A stretch of 64,000 bases of DNA from Nocardia sienata NBRC 100364. Lineage in GTDB: Bacteria > Actinomycetota > Actinomycetes > Mycobacteriales > Mycobacteriaceae. The stretch lies in NCBI RefSeq assembly GCF_001613205.1, contig NZ_BDBX01000002.1, forward strand, positions 62,001-126,000, given 5' to 3'. Below, piece by piece: positions 43,106 to 53,138 of the stretch; positions within the stretch are counted from its first letter, which is position 1; every line of letters begins with the position of its first letter. The position numbers and the translations under genes were made by a program. The notes under the pieces were generated by a model. It ran no database searches. It was given only the letters and a program-made list of their open reading frames with translations, and was not told where the DNA came from.

Positions 43106-44740
43106 TCAGGTTCGCGCCGGGGCCGGTAGGTGGTCGCGGGCGTAGGCGATGGCGTCGTCGGTATGGGCGAAGAGGTGGTCGGCGGCGGGGAGGGCGTCGA
43201 GTGCGGTGAGGCGTCGGTGGTGGTCCTCGCGCAGACCGGCGAACAGCACGGTGATGTTGCGGTGGTGAAGTTTCGTGATGGCGTCCTCTAGTACGAGTGC
43301 GCCCGTGGTATCGAGTGCGGTGATGTGGGACATGCGCAGGATGACGACGTGGACGTCGGTGACATCGGCGAGTTCGAGGAGGAAGCGGTGGGCGGCCGCG
43401 AAGAACAGGGGGCCGTTGATGCGGTAGGCGACGATGTGGTCACGCAGCAGCTCGTGTTCTTCGGCGAGGTGGTCGGTGTCGTCGAGCGGTAGTTCTTGCA
43501 GGTGCGCTTCCCGCGCGACCGCACGCAGGGCGAGCAGGACTGCGATGCCGACGCCTACGGCGACGGCGGTGACGAGGTCGAAGACGACGGTGGCGGCGAA
43601 GGTGATCACCATGATCGCGGCGTCCCCGCGGGAAGCGCGGGCGATCGCGGTCAAGGACGCCGTTTCGACCATCCGCACCGTCGTGGCGAGCAATACGCCG
43701 GCCAGGGCGGCCAGTGGAATATCGGCGACCACGGGCGCGGCGAGGTAGAGCAGGGCGGCCAGCACGACCGCGTGGGTGAGGGCGGCCAGCCGGGTGCGGG
43801 CGCCGGAGCGGACGTTGACGGCGGTGCGCGCGATCGCGCCGGTGGCGGGAACACCACCGAACAGTGGTGCGGCGATATTGGCCAGGCCCTGGCCGAAGAG
43901 TTCGCGGTCGGGGTTGTGGCGGGTACCCACCGACATCGCGTCCGCGGCGGTGGCCGACAACAGTGATTCCAGCGCGGCCAGCGCCGCCACCGCCAGTGCG
44001 GGAGCGACCAATGCTCCGAGCCGGCCGGGGTCCAGGAACCCGAGGGAGGGGGCGGGGAGCCCGGCAGGCAAGGCCCCGATGCGGGCGAGGTCGAGCCCGG
44101 CGAGTTCGGCGACGGCGGTGGCGACCGCGACCGCGACGAGCGCGAACGGCAGTTTGGGCAGGTACCGGCCACCGATCAGGACGGCGGCGGCGACCAGCAG
44201 GGCGGTGACCACGGGGGCGGGGTCGGGACGGTCGAGGTAGTGGCCGACGGCGTCGGCGGCCAGCTGCCACATCTTCTCACCCTCGGCATCGCCGATCCCG
44301 AGGGCAGAGGGGAACTGCTGCAGCGCGATCACCACGGCGATACCCGCGGTGAAACCTTCGATGACCGGGGCCGGCATATAGCGCACGGCGCGCCCGACAC
44401 CGGCCACCGCGAGAACGATCAGGATGGCGCCGGCCATCAATCCCACGGCGAGGACGCCGGGTCCGCCGTGTTCGGACACGATCGGCAGCAGCACCACGGT
44501 CATCGCGCCGGTGGGCCCGGAAACCTGGAAACGGGAGCCACCGAAGACCGCGGCCGCGGTACCGGCGACGATCGCGGTGGCCAGACCGGCGGCGGCGCCG
44601 AGACCGGAGCTGATTCCGAAACCGAGCGCGAGCGGCAGGGCCACCAGGGCGACGAGGACACCGGCGAGCAGATCGGAGCCGGGAGAGCGCAGCGCCGGTT
44701 TCCAGTCCGCCCAGGTGGGCAGCAGGGCGCGCACGGTCAT
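43106..44740 (-). CDS. SulP-family anion transporter with STAS domain
   Basis: 544 residues from ATG 44740; no strong ribosome site, and a longer frame to 44857 exists. About 10-12 membrane segments lead from LLAGVLVALVALPLALGFGI through GLGAAAGLATAIVAGTAAAV and FQVSGPTGAMTVVL. The STAS domain is at about 425-535 (NGPLFFAAAHRFLLELADVT, ALDTTGALVLEDA). Likely imports sulfate or bicarbonate. The ArsR gene upstream on the same strand is a recurrent partner. Confidence 0.9.
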   Translation of the reverse strand: MTVRALLPTWADWKPALRSPGSDLLAGVLVALVALPLALGFGISSGLGAAAGLATAIVAGTAAAVFGGSRFQVSGPTGAMTVVLLPIVSEHGGPGVLAVGLMAGAILIVLAVAGVGRAVRYMPAPVIEGFTAGIAVVIALQQFPSALGIGDAEGEKMWQLAADAVGHYLDRPDPAPVVTALLVAAAVLIGGRYLPKLPFALVAVAVATAVAELAGLDLARIGALPAGLPAPSLGFLDPGRLGALVAPALAVAALAALESLLSATAADAMSVGTRHNPDRELFGQGLANIAAPLFGGVPATGAIARTAVNVRSGARTRLAALTHAVVLAALLYLAAPVVADIPLAALAGVLLATTVRMVETASLTAIARASRGDAAIMVITFAATVVFDLVTAVAVGVGIAVLLALRAVAREAHLQELPLDDTDHLAEEHELLRDHIVAYRINGPLFFAAAHRFLLELADVTDVHVVILRMSHITALDTTGALVLEDAITKLHHRNITVLFAGLREDHHRRLTALDALPAADHLFAHTDDAIAYARDHLPAPART

Positions 44741-44890
44741 GATGCGTCGGCCGTGGTGCCGGCGGAACGGGCGGGCAGTGATCGATCGATCTCCACGAAC
44801 ATCTCCCTCAACTGAATAACTATGTAGTAAATCATGCAAGTAGTGGCCGGGCGGCATTCCCTCGCGTACGCGGAAAGGCTTACCCGCCTG

Positions 44891-45220
44891 TCAGACGGGC
44901 TGGTCCAGAACCTCCGCCTGCCCGGCCACGACCCCGGTCAAGATGGCCCGCGCAGTGGTCAGCAACTGCGCCACCTGAGGTGAGGTCAGCTCGTAGGTCA
45001 CCGACAATCCCTCGCGGCGACCGGTGATCAAACCGGCCCTCCGTAGGACGGCCAGCTGCTGGGACAGATTCGCCGCCTCTATATCGATATCGTCCAACAT
45101 CTCCGATACCGCGTGCTCACGCTGACTGAGCAACTCCAGCACCCGGATCCGCACCGGGTGCCCCAAGGTTTTGAAGAACTCCGCCTTCATCTGATACAGG
45201 GGCCTGCTCGATCCCGGCAT
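44891..45220 (-). CDS. ArsR-family regulator
   Basis: 109 residues from ATG 45220 (AAAGG upstream); an upstream ATG at 45292 adds 24 unconserved residues. The winged helix is FFKTLGHPVRIRVLELLSQR followed by the recognition region EAANLSQQLAVLRRAGLITG. There is no CxC metal site, so it is not a classical arsenic sensor. It probably controls the SulP gene 150 bases downstream. Confidence 0.87.
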   Translation of the reverse strand: MPGSSRPLYQMKAEFFKTLGHPVRIRVLELLSQREHAVSEMLDDIDIEAANLSQQLAVLRRAGLITGRREGLSVTYELTSPQVAQLLTTARAILTGVVAGQAEVLDQPV

Positions 45221-45618
45221 CCGCCCTGCCTTTCGATTGAGGTGCCCATCCTCGGTGACCGGCTGGTTGCCTACATTAGCAAACAGGAGCATCGGCGGTT
45301 CCCGTGCGGTGCGAGGCGTTCAGCGGTCACATCGATTTCGGCAGCGGTTCGTTCGGCGGCCGGTAGATCGTGGCCGCCGCCGGACGCGAGATGATGCGGA
45401 AGGCCCGGCCGGCACCTCGATCCGCCGACCTCCGAAGCCGGGCCACGGCCGACTCTGTGGTCACCTGGCCGAAGCGCACTGACCGATGGGCGAGCCGGGC
45501 GCGGTCGGGTTCCGGCGGATCGGTCAGGTGGCCGAGCGTATCCGCGCGGGAACCCGAGTTGCCCACAGCGGTTCGTATACCGACCGTGGGCAACTCGGGA
45601 CCGTGCGCGGAAGTCCGC
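45221..45618. other. Intergenic region with terminator hairpin
   Basis: No gene supported. It contains the hairpin 45553-45599, described separately, and the promoter region of the ArsR gene. Confidence 0.5.
45553..45599. terminator. 14-bp stem-loop after the lipase gene
   Basis: CCCGAGTTGCCCAC (45553-45566) pairs exactly with GTGGGCAACTCGGG (45586-45599) with a 19-base loop. It begins 20 bases after the lipase stop on the minus strand. A transcription terminator is the simplest reading. Confidence 0.65.
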
Positions 45619-46821
45619 TCAGCAGGAGACGGGCGCGGGCTCGCCGCGAACCCGGCCCTCGAGCCACGCCAGCATTGCGGGTGCCCCGGCCGCCGCCGCG
45701 GACAGATGTTCGAAGGAGGGAACCAGCAGCGTCTGCAATCGCACCCCCGCCGCACACCACCGGCGGTTGGTGCTGTCGATGGCGTCGACCGGAACCAGCG
45801 GGTCGGTCGGCGAATGCCACTCGAAAATGGGGATCTCCGGAACGCGGCCGTAGAGTTCCACGCTGTTCTCCTCCACCACGGCCCAGGCATCGGGCTGGTT
45901 GAAGACAGTGCGCTCCGTGGCGAACTCGTGCGCGCTGCCACCGGCGCCGATGGCGAGGATGTCGTTGGTGCAACTGTTGGCCATCGCGTCCCGCAAGGCG
46001 AGACCACGCTGATTCAGATTCGAACTGACCTTCACCCGGTCCGGGTATTCGCGCTCGAGGCCGATGGCCGCCGCCATCGCCAGTCCGAAGGCGGGATGGG
46101 GCTCGAAGCCCAGCCCGTTGGCCATCGAAACCAGGTTCATCGGGGCTCCGCCGATGGCCGCGCCCGCGAGTCGCAACTCAGGTGCGTAGGACGGCTGCAA
46201 TGCGGCCGCCCACGCCGTCGCGAGGCCGCCACCGGAGTAGCCGGCCAGCACCGCCGGGCTGTCCGCAACGGCGAGTTCGGGCAGCCGCTGCACCGCCCGG
46301 ACGCCGTCCAAGGTGATCTGGCCGCCCAGGCGTCCGGCTCCGAGTGCGAAATGCGGTCCGAGATGATCCGGCAGTGCCACACTCCACCCCCGCTGCAGCA
46401 TCGCGCCCAGCGCCGGCATGATCACCGACAGGTTCAGGTCGGCGCCGTAGAGCCGGTGCGATACCGCGCAGTCGGTGCCGAGCGAATTGATGAAATGTTG
46501 ATACGACAGCAGCGGTGCGCCGGGTCGATGGCCCGCGGGGGTGGCGATCGTGGTGGTCGCCGCGATCGGCGCGCCCCGCGAATCGGTGGAACGGAATTTG
46601 ACCAGCCGGACCGTGGCGCCGGGGAAGACGGCCACCGGTGGCAGGACCCGCACGTCGAGCACATCACCCGGCCGATGCGCCGCCAGATCGGCAGGGGCGG
46701 CGTAGAACAGGTCCGGGTCGGGGCGGGGATAGATCGGTTCCGCGGTTGCCGGTGTCGCCACCAGCAGGGTGCATGCCATACCGCCGAGTGCACCCAGAAA
46801 GCGAAGAAATGGACGAGTCAC
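45619..46821 (-). CDS. Secreted lipase of the LIP family
   Basis: 400 residues from GTG 46821, chosen because GGAGG lies 8 bases upstream and because the signal peptide (FLRFLGALGGMACTLLVATP, cleaved at TATAEP) then starts the protein. The nucleophile elbow is GYSGG. The N-terminal PDLFYAAPADLAAHRPGDVL and ATTTIATPAGHRPGAPLLSY are typical of secretory lipases (PF03583). It is exported and hydrolyses esters. Two paralogues lie at the right end of the window. Confidence 0.9.
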   Translation of the reverse strand: MTRPFLRFLGALGGMACTLLVATPATAEPIYPRPDPDLFYAAPADLAAHRPGDVLDVRVLPPVAVFPGATVRLVKFRSTDSRGAPIAATTTIATPAGHRPGAPLLSYQHFINSLGTDCAVSHRLYGADLNLSVIMPALGAMLQRGWSVALPDHLGPHFALGAGRLGGQITLDGVRAVQRLPELAVADSPAVLAGYSGGGLATAWAAALQPSYAPELRLAGAAIGGAPMNLVSMANGLGFEPHPAFGLAMAAAIGLEREYPDRVKVSSNLNQRGLALRDAMANSCTNDILAIGAGGSAHEFATERTVFNQPDAWAVVEENSVELYGRVPEIPIFEWHSPTDPLVPVDAIDSTNRRWCAAGVRLQTLLVPSFEHLSAAAAGAPAMLAWLEGRVRGEPAPVSC

Positions 46822-47335
46822 GACCTCAACCTCCAGGAAGGGGGAGTAGTTCGCCGCAAGTGCCGATTCGCAGCCGGAAGGGATCGCTTCGGTGAGCAAG
46901 CTATCACGCCGTGCCGAGGTGGAGCCGTATTGAAGAAAGGCGCGTTCACGTGCGAAGAAGAGAAGTTACCGAGTGCGGGAAGCGCCGGTGCTGTGCGCTT
47001 GTACAGCAGGGTTCGGACGTCGGTCCCTCGGCGCCGCGGCCGGGCTGCCGGGCGTGCTGCGCCCCTGCTTCACTCGTGCGCCGGCCGCTCGTCGGGGGAT
47101 GATCGGCCCGAAGTGCCCGGGTGAACGCACCCCGCCCCGGGCGCCGAGGCGGGAATCATTTCTTCACACTCGCCCCGCTCCGCCGTGCCGACTTCCCGCA
47201 GACCTCCGTCTCCGTGTCCGATCGGCGAAACCCTGGGCCGCGCAGGGCAATCCCGACTTCGTCCTTGCTAGTTTGTCGGAGTATGAATCCGGACCGCTGC
47301 CGCGGGCGGTTCCCACAGGACGGAAGAAGAGGTCG
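46822..47335. other. Intergenic region between divergent lipase and ceramidase genes
   Basis: I see no supported gene or clear operator here. Open frames on the plus strand are upstream extensions of the ceramidase frame without conserved content. Confidence 0.5.
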
Positions 47336-49303
47336 ATGCCGGAAACCAACTATTCGCCCGACCGCCATCTGGTCGGGCGAGGTCTTGCCGACATCACCGG
47401 AGAACCGGTCGAGGTCGGCATGCTCGGCTACGGCAGGGCCGATCAGAAGGCCACCGGAATACACCTCCGATTGCGCGCCCGCGCCTTCGTCTTCGCGGAC
47501 CCGATCGTCGATCGGCGGGTGCTGCTGATCGTGAGCGAGCTGCCGCTGATCTTCTCCAGCATCACCCAGGAGGTGCTGCGCCGCCTGGCCCAGCGCTTCG
47601 GCGACACCTACACCGAGTCCAATGTGATGCTCACCGCAACCCACACCCACTGCGGTCCCGGCGGCTATTCACACCACCGTTTGTACAACAGCTCGACCGG
47701 ATTTCGCCCCAAAACCTTCGCGGCGATCGTCGACGGCATCGTCGAGGCGGTCGAGCGGGCACACGAGGATCTCGCACCGGCCACCCTGCGCCTGGTCCAC
47801 GGCGAGCTGCGCGATGCCAGTGTCAATCGCTCGCGAGCGGCATTCGACCGGAACCCGGAGGAGGACAAGGCTTTCTTCCCGGATGCCATCGATCCGCAGA
47901 CGACGCTGCTTCGTATCGATCGCGAGGGCGAACCGGTAGGCGCCATCAACTGGTTCGCCACGCATGGCACGTCCATGACCAGCAGGAACACGCTGATCAG
48001 TGGTGACAACAAGGGGTATGCGGCCTACCACTGGGAGCGTGTGGTCGAGGGCGTGGACTATCTGGCGGACCCGGATCCGGACTTCGTCGCCGCTTTCGCG
48101 CAGACCAACGCCGGTGATATGTCCCCGAACCTGGACGGTAGGCCCGGTCACGGCCCCACCGATGACGAGTTCGAGAACACCCGGACCGTGGGCCTGCGCC
48201 AATACGAGGCCGCTGCGAAACTCGCCGCGGGCTACGTGCCGCGAATGGCCGGCACCATCGATTACCGCTTCGTACATGTCGACCTGTCCGCGGTGACCGT
48301 GTCCGCCGAGTTCACCGGAGACGGGCGCGAGCACCGCACCGGCAGACCCGTCGGGGGTGCGGCCGCCTTCGCCGGCGCGGGGTACGACGGCCCCACCCAC
48401 TGGAAGACATTCCACGAAGGTCGCAATCCGGGCTGGGATCTGCTGTCGCGGTGCGTGTACCGCTTCGCGCCGGCACTGCGGGATGCGCAGGCGCCCAAGG
48501 CGCTCGTCGCACCGGGCGGACTCCTCGATCGGTTCGGGCCGTACGTGCAAGAGATCGTTCCGGTATCGCTCATCCGAATCGCCGAGTTGTATCTGATCGG
48601 TATTCCGGGCGAGGTGACCATCGCCGCCGGTCTGCGGTTGCGGCGCACGGTAGCGGCTGTTCTCGGCGTCGAGCCGGCCAATGTCCTGGTCGCCGGATAC
48701 AGCAACGCCTATATCCATTACGTCACGACTCCTGAGGAGTACGCCGCACAGCACTACGAGGGCGCGAGTACTTTGTTCGGTCGATGGGAGCTGCCGGCCC
48801 TCCAGCAGATCGCAGCGCAGCTCGCCACCGCGATGCGCGACGAGGCCGCGGTACCGTCGGGTCCCGGGGCGCCCGATCTGACGGAGCTGCAGCGCCCCGC
48901 GGAAACCACACCGCCCCCGGACTTTCCGCCGGTAGGGCACAACTTCGGCGACGTGCTCACCGAGCCGGCGCCTGCGTATCGCGCCGGCGAGCGGGTGGAA
49001 GTCGAATTCGCCGGTGCGCACCCCAATCACAAGCTACATCGCGGCAGCACTTATCTGATGGTGCAGCGGCGCGACGAGGATCGGTGGCGAACGATCGCCG
49101 GCGACGGCGACTGGTCGACCACCTTCAGCTGGTCGCCCGGCCCCGCGTCGAGCTCGCGCGTCACCATCGCCTGGCACAGCCCCGCCGATGCGACACCGGG
49201 CAGCTACCGGATCCGCTACTTCGGCGACGCGGTGCAGCTCAGCGGCGACCGCGTCCCGATCAGCGGCACCTCTCCCGAGTTCCTGATCGAGAGCGAGGAC
49301 TGA
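47336..49303 (+). CDS. Neutral/alkaline non-lysosomal ceramidase
   Basis: 655 residues from ATG 47336 (AGAAGAGG upstream). The zinc and active-site blocks are visible: GRGLADITGEPVEVGMLGYG, TATHTHCGPGGYSHH, NWFATHGTSM, QTNAGDMSPNLDG and AGYSNAYIHYVTTPEEY. A C-terminal immunoglobulin-like domain begins near residue 535. It cleaves the amide bond of ceramide to sphingosine and fatty acid. No signal peptide is apparent, as in some mycobacterial homologues. Possibly used on host lipids (inference). Confidence 0.92.
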   Translation: MPETNYSPDRHLVGRGLADITGEPVEVGMLGYGRADQKATGIHLRLRARAFVFADPIVDRRVLLIVSELPLIFSSITQEVLRRLAQRFGDTYTESNVMLTATHTHCGPGGYSHHRLYNSSTGFRPKTFAAIVDGIVEAVERAHEDLAPATLRLVHGELRDASVNRSRAAFDRNPEEDKAFFPDAIDPQTTLLRIDREGEPVGAINWFATHGTSMTSRNTLISGDNKGYAAYHWERVVEGVDYLADPDPDFVAAFAQTNAGDMSPNLDGRPGHGPTDDEFENTRTVGLRQYEAAAKLAAGYVPRMAGTIDYRFVHVDLSAVTVSAEFTGDGREHRTGRPVGGAAAFAGAGYDGPTHWKTFHEGRNPGWDLLSRCVYRFAPALRDAQAPKALVAPGGLLDRFGPYVQEIVPVSLIRIAELYLIGIPGEVTIAAGLRLRRTVAAVLGVEPANVLVAGYSNAYIHYVTTPEEYAAQHYEGASTLFGRWELPALQQIAAQLATAMRDEAAVPSGPGAPDLTELQRPAETTPPPDFPPVGHNFGDVLTEPAPAYRAGERVEVEFAGAHPNHKLHRGSTYLMVQRRDEDRWRTIAGDGDWSTTFSWSPGPASSSRVTIAWHSPADATPGSYRIRYFGDAVQLSGDRVPISGTSPEFLIESED

Positions 49304-49399
49304 ATCGGCGTGGGTAGGATCCGGCGAGGAAAGTGCGCAGTGCACCGGCCGTCGGGCAGGTGGTTGCGGCGGCTCCTCGCCGCCTCCGGGGGGGCGTCG

Positions 49400-49915
49400 C
49401 TAGCTACCGCGGGCCGGCCGACCGGCCGCCACCCATTTCTGATGTCGTTTCACCGTGCGGTCGAAGATCCAGGAGATCTCTTTCCCGCTACGTCGATCGA
49501 AAGCGATCTTGCTCATATGCGTAGGGTCGTGAAAAGCCGTCCACATCGGTGAGTCGATGACACACACGGGATCCGGCCGGTCGGGTGGATTCGGGGGCAG
49601 AAGTGCCCAGATTCCCTCCAACGCGCGTCGAAAGGTCTCGCCGACGAAGTAGACGAATCGCACGCCGACTTCGATGTTCTTCTCCGACACCATCTCGTCG
49701 AAGTTCGAATAACGCCGGAGCATCTCGTGTTCCACGGTTATCAAACCTTCGCGGGTCCAGAGGTGACCGTGGAGTTCGGGGACGTCGACGTCGACGAATT
49801 CGTTCTCCATGGCTTCCTGTTGCATCTGTATCCATGCGTGAAAGCTCTCGTCCTTCTGGATCTGCTGGTATTCCAGCGTGTCCCGGACCGTCGTCGGCTC
49901 ACCTGTCGAGGGCAT
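49400..49915 (-). CDS. Unrecognised 171-residue protein downstream of the P450
   Basis: No family recognised. It is soluble, aromatic-rich and acidic at the N-terminus (FHAWIQMQQEAMENEFVDVD). A conserved-looking C-terminal block contains FHDPTHMSKIAFDRRSGKEI and ends in a Lys/Arg/Trp stretch. No signal peptide. It lies 76 bases after the P450 gene on the same strand, so the two are probably co-transcribed and it may be a partner or a further tailoring enzyme. Confidence 0.65.
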   Translation of the reverse strand: MPSTGEPTTVRDTLEYQQIQKDESFHAWIQMQQEAMENEFVDVDVPELHGHLWTREGLITVEHEMLRRYSNFDEMVSEKNIEVGVRFVYFVGETFRRALEGIWALLPPNPPDRPDPVCVIDSPMWTAFHDPTHMSKIAFDRRSGKEISWIFDRTVKRHQKWVAAGRPARGS

Positions 49916-49991
49916 CGAATCTCCATTTCCGAATCGGTGTGAGTCTATTTCATGGTCGATTCGGCGGTGCGGTCGTGACAGTCCCGGACCG

Positions 49992-51206
49992 CTACACCGA
50001 GTTCAGCGGCGGCGAGGGCGGAAAGACGACCGGTAGTACCGCCAGGGCCCGGTGGAACGGTCCAGGACGCCAGGCCAGCTCCTCGACCGCTACTGCCAGC
50101 TCCATCTCCGGGAGCGCGTCGAGCAGCAGGTCGATCGCGGTCTCGACCACCATGTACGCGGGCGACCGGGCCGGGCAGGCATGCGGTCCGATACTCCAGG
50201 CCAGATGGGACCGATTGCCCGCGAAATCGTCCCCACGGACAGCGGGATCGTTGTTGCACGCGGCCAGACTGATCAGTACCGGCTGATCGGCCGGCAGCCA
50301 CGTATCCTCGATGAGGATCGGCTGACGCGGATAAGTGGGACAGAAGTTCGCCAGCGGCGGATCGTTGAACAGCACCTCGTCCAGCGCGTCACGGGTGGCC
50401 AGGCTGCCGCCGAGCATGCTCTCGCCGAAACGTTCATCGGTCATCATCAGCAGCAGGGCGTTGACGATGAGATTTCGCAGCGGTTCCACTCCGGCGGCGT
50501 AGATCGTGCTCAGGTTGTACAGCGCTTCCTCGTCGTCGAGTGCCGACGGATGGTGAACCAGCCTCGAGGCGACATCGTCGCCTGGATCGGATCGTTTCGC
50601 GAGAATGATCTCCAGCAGCGCCTCGGCGGGGCGTTTCAACTCCCATTGCGCATCGACACCTTCGAAAAGCTCTGCCACCCCCGCCGCCACCCGCTGCCCC
50701 AACTCCGGTGTGCATCCGACCATACGGTTGAGCACCTGGAAGACCAACGGGAACGCATACTGGGAGACGAGATCGGCACTACCCGACTCACAGAACGAGT
50801 TGATGAGCGGGCCGGCGATCCGTTCCACGTCCTGGTGCAACCGGTGCAGATCTATTCCGTCGAGGGCGTACACATGAGCCTGCCGATAGCGTTGATGCAG
50901 TTCGCCACTGTTGTGCAGGACGGTCGGGTTCCACTTCATCATGGGCCGTATCGGTGAATCGACCGGGATGCTCTTCTGCCAGTGTCGTGGGTCCGCGGGA
51001 AACCGTTCGGGATCATTGAGAATTCGAAGAGCGGCAGCGTACCCGATCACCAGGGTGGCCGGTACACCCGGCGCGAGTTCGATAGGGACCAGCGCGCCGT
51101 AGCGATCCCGCATGGCGGCATAGGCACGATGCGGATCGTGCGCGAATTCCTCCGAATAGATACTGACGCGCGGCTCCACCCCTCCGGTGGGTTCGCCGTG
51201 GATCAT
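49992..51206 (-). CDS. Cytochrome P450 of the CYP157 kind, lacking the ExxR arginine
   Basis: 404 residues. The I-helix reads IYAAGVEPLRNLIVNALLLM and the heme loop WSIGPHACPARSPA has the cysteine ligand. The K-helix, where ExxR is expected, reads LDEVLFNDPP, so Glu is kept but Arg is Phe. The same loss is described for the CYP157 family, known from Streptomyces conservons. It follows that the fold can exist without the motif. No ferredoxin or conservon genes are adjacent. Substrate unknown. Confidence 0.85.
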   Translation of the reverse strand: MIHGEPTGGVEPRVSIYSEEFAHDPHRAYAAMRDRYGALVPIELAPGVPATLVIGYAAALRILNDPERFPADPRHWQKSIPVDSPIRPMMKWNPTVLHNSGELHQRYRQAHVYALDGIDLHRLHQDVERIAGPLINSFCESGSADLVSQYAFPLVFQVLNRMVGCTPELGQRVAAGVAELFEGVDAQWELKRPAEALLEIILAKRSDPGDDVASRLVHHPSALDDEEALYNLSTIYAAGVEPLRNLIVNALLLMMTDERFGESMLGGSLATRDALDEVLFNDPPLANFCPTYPRQPILIEDTWLPADQPVLISLAACNNDPAVRGDDFAGNRSHLAWSIGPHACPARSPAYMVVETAIDLLLDALPEMELAVAVEELAWRPGPFHRALAVLPVVFPPSPPLNSV

Positions 51207-52071
51207 CGGGCACCTGCGGGCGAGCGCTGTTTCTGTGGCACCGAGGTGTACTGCACGGTCAAGGGCGAGACTCCGATCAAGGGAACGGTTACTCGCCGAG
51301 GGCGACCCTCCCTGCGGACAGGAACGCGGTCCCCGCTCGGCGAGCGACGCTGTTGCACGAACACGTTCGCCGATTCCTACATATCGTTCGGCGATGTCCG
51401 CGCCGAACCATCAGCAAAGAAGTCCGTAGGTATCTGCGTTGTGCACGGTACCGGTCTCCGGGAGGTTGCACACAAAATTCTTGCCGACCGGTGAAACCGG
51501 TTATGGCGGAATCGATTCAGCGTGTTCGGGTCCGTCGGCGGCAGCATCCGTCGGTGCCCTGCCAACTCCGTGTATCGCCGGCTCGCGGTACAGATGATGC
51601 CGGCGCCCACGCCGGCCGGGCATCGGGGCCGGGTTCGTCTCGGCGGGGACTTCGGGCCGAACGACTGTCGACGTGGATACCGGGAAGTACCAGCTGCCCC
51701 GCAGCTTTGCCGGCGGCGCGAGTGACCGCGCGGCCCCCTGAGCGGGCATGGCAAGGGCGAATCGGATCGCCGCCCTGATCTGCGAGTGCAGCCGGATCAC
51801 GTTGCGGTGCCGCGGCCGCGCCGGTGCGCGGTGGCTCTGCCCGCGGCCTGGTCGGACCCGGTATGGCCGTGGGACTCCGTAAAGGGTCGTGGCGGAGTGG
51901 GCGAGTGGCCGCCGTGGGCTTCGAGGCGATCGGGTGCGCGGCTCAGGGGGTGGACGGCGAGCAGCAGGGCGGCGTGGCCGGGGCCGTTTGCGTCGGTGGA
52001 TGCCGGGTACGCCGGGTCGAGTCGAAACGGGAACCAGAAGGGTACTCGTGAGGTCGGGAGAAGGAGCCGGA
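51207..52071. other. Long region without a supported gene
   Basis: Several short overlapping frames on both strands, none with a ribosome site, family resemblance or consistent codon bias. Probably promoter and spacer DNA or decayed sequence. Confidence 0.5.
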
Positions 52072-52491
52072 GTGGCGATGGTGACGCTGGGCCCGGTGCT
52101 GGGTGCTCACGGTGGGGGCGGTCCGGTGGTCGAGCTGGATCTGAAGACGGTGACGATGGCACGGGTGCGCAGCGAGATACGCCGTCTGCTCGCCGGTGGT
52201 AGCGGTATCGAGGTCTGCGATGCGGTGCAGGTGAGCGACGAGTTGGTCAGTAACGCTGTGCGGCACGCGCGTTCGCCTCGTACCTGCCGGTTGTGGGTGC
52301 ACGGCCGCGACTGGTTCGGTGTCGAGGTGCGTGACGGTTCGCTGGTGCCGGCCCGGATTCGCACACCCGATCAGGTGGGTGGGCGCGGGCTGCGGCTGGT
52401 GGCGCAGCTGGCGGCTCGGTGGGGGATGGACTTCGAGGACGGCGGGAAGACGGTATGGGCCGAACTCGGCCGACGCGCCACCATGCGCTGA
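52072..52491 (+). CDS. ATP-binding anti-sigma-type (RsbW/HATPase_c_2) protein
   Basis: 139 residues from GTG 52072 (AGGAG at 52062-52066). The GHKL ATPase fold shows the N box in CDAVQVSDELVSNAVRHA and the G boxes in VEVRDGSLVPARIR and QVGGRGLRLVAQLAARWG. Proteins of this size act as anti-sigma kinases on anti-anti-sigma factors. No cognate sigma or STAS gene is adjacent, so its partner is encoded elsewhere. Confidence 0.85.
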   Translation: MAMVTLGPVLGAHGGGGPVVELDLKTVTMARVRSEIRRLLAGGSGIEVCDAVQVSDELVSNAVRHARSPRTCRLWVHGRDWFGVEVRDGSLVPARIRTPDQVGGRGLRLVAQLAARWGMDFEDGGKTVWAELGRRATMR

Positions 52492-53138
52492 TCATCGACC
52501 GGTCGTGGCCGGCCGGTCGGCGCGTCAACCGCTGTCGCCATCCAGCACACCAGCCCGAACAAGGCCTTCGCAACGATCGTCGATTTCACAGTTCCGGCAG
52601 CATGTTTCGTCTTGGACAGAGTCGGACAGCTGCCACTCGACCCGCCGAAGGCGCCGCAATCCCGGCTCTGCGGCCGCCTCCCGAACAGCCGGTCGGATCT
52701 CGGGCTAAGGCCACGGGGTAGATGGATGTCGTCTCGAAGAGAGTCGACTCCTGCGAGACCGTCGCAGACGCGATCCCACTCTCACCGACTCGCATGGAGC
52801 CGCAGGCCCGCGCCCGCGTCAGTCATTCGATGCGCCCACAACATACGTTGAGGTCAACCCGTCTTCCGGTCATACGCTCGGCGCGTCCGTGCGAACCCCT
52901 CGGCGTGCCCCGAGCCGACGGGCCGAGCGAGGACGCGGCATCGTCTGGTCCTGCGTTCGGACCGCCGCGGGCGATGACACCGGTTGAGGCGGGCCGGCAA
53001 ACACCCGGGTGGGTCGACCGGCCGTCTTGCCTGTCCGGCGCCGCGGCCATGCGGTGGTTCGGCACCCGCGTGGGGCGAGCGACCGAAATACGGTCGCAAT
53101 GCCCGCAACGCCGAACCCGCCGCACCCGAGACGAACAC
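52492..53138. other. Region without a supported gene
   Basis: Open frames on both strands overlap and have no ribosome sites or recognisable content. I see nothing else of note. Confidence 0.5.

Noticed and set aside
44741-44857. 39-residue N-terminal extension of the SulP transporter
   Set aside because: His/Arg-rich and unlike the family; the ATG at 44740 starts the conserved sequence.
51353-51800. Overlapping 125-141-codon frames on both strands
   Set aside because: No ribosome sites, no family resemblance and mutually overlapping.
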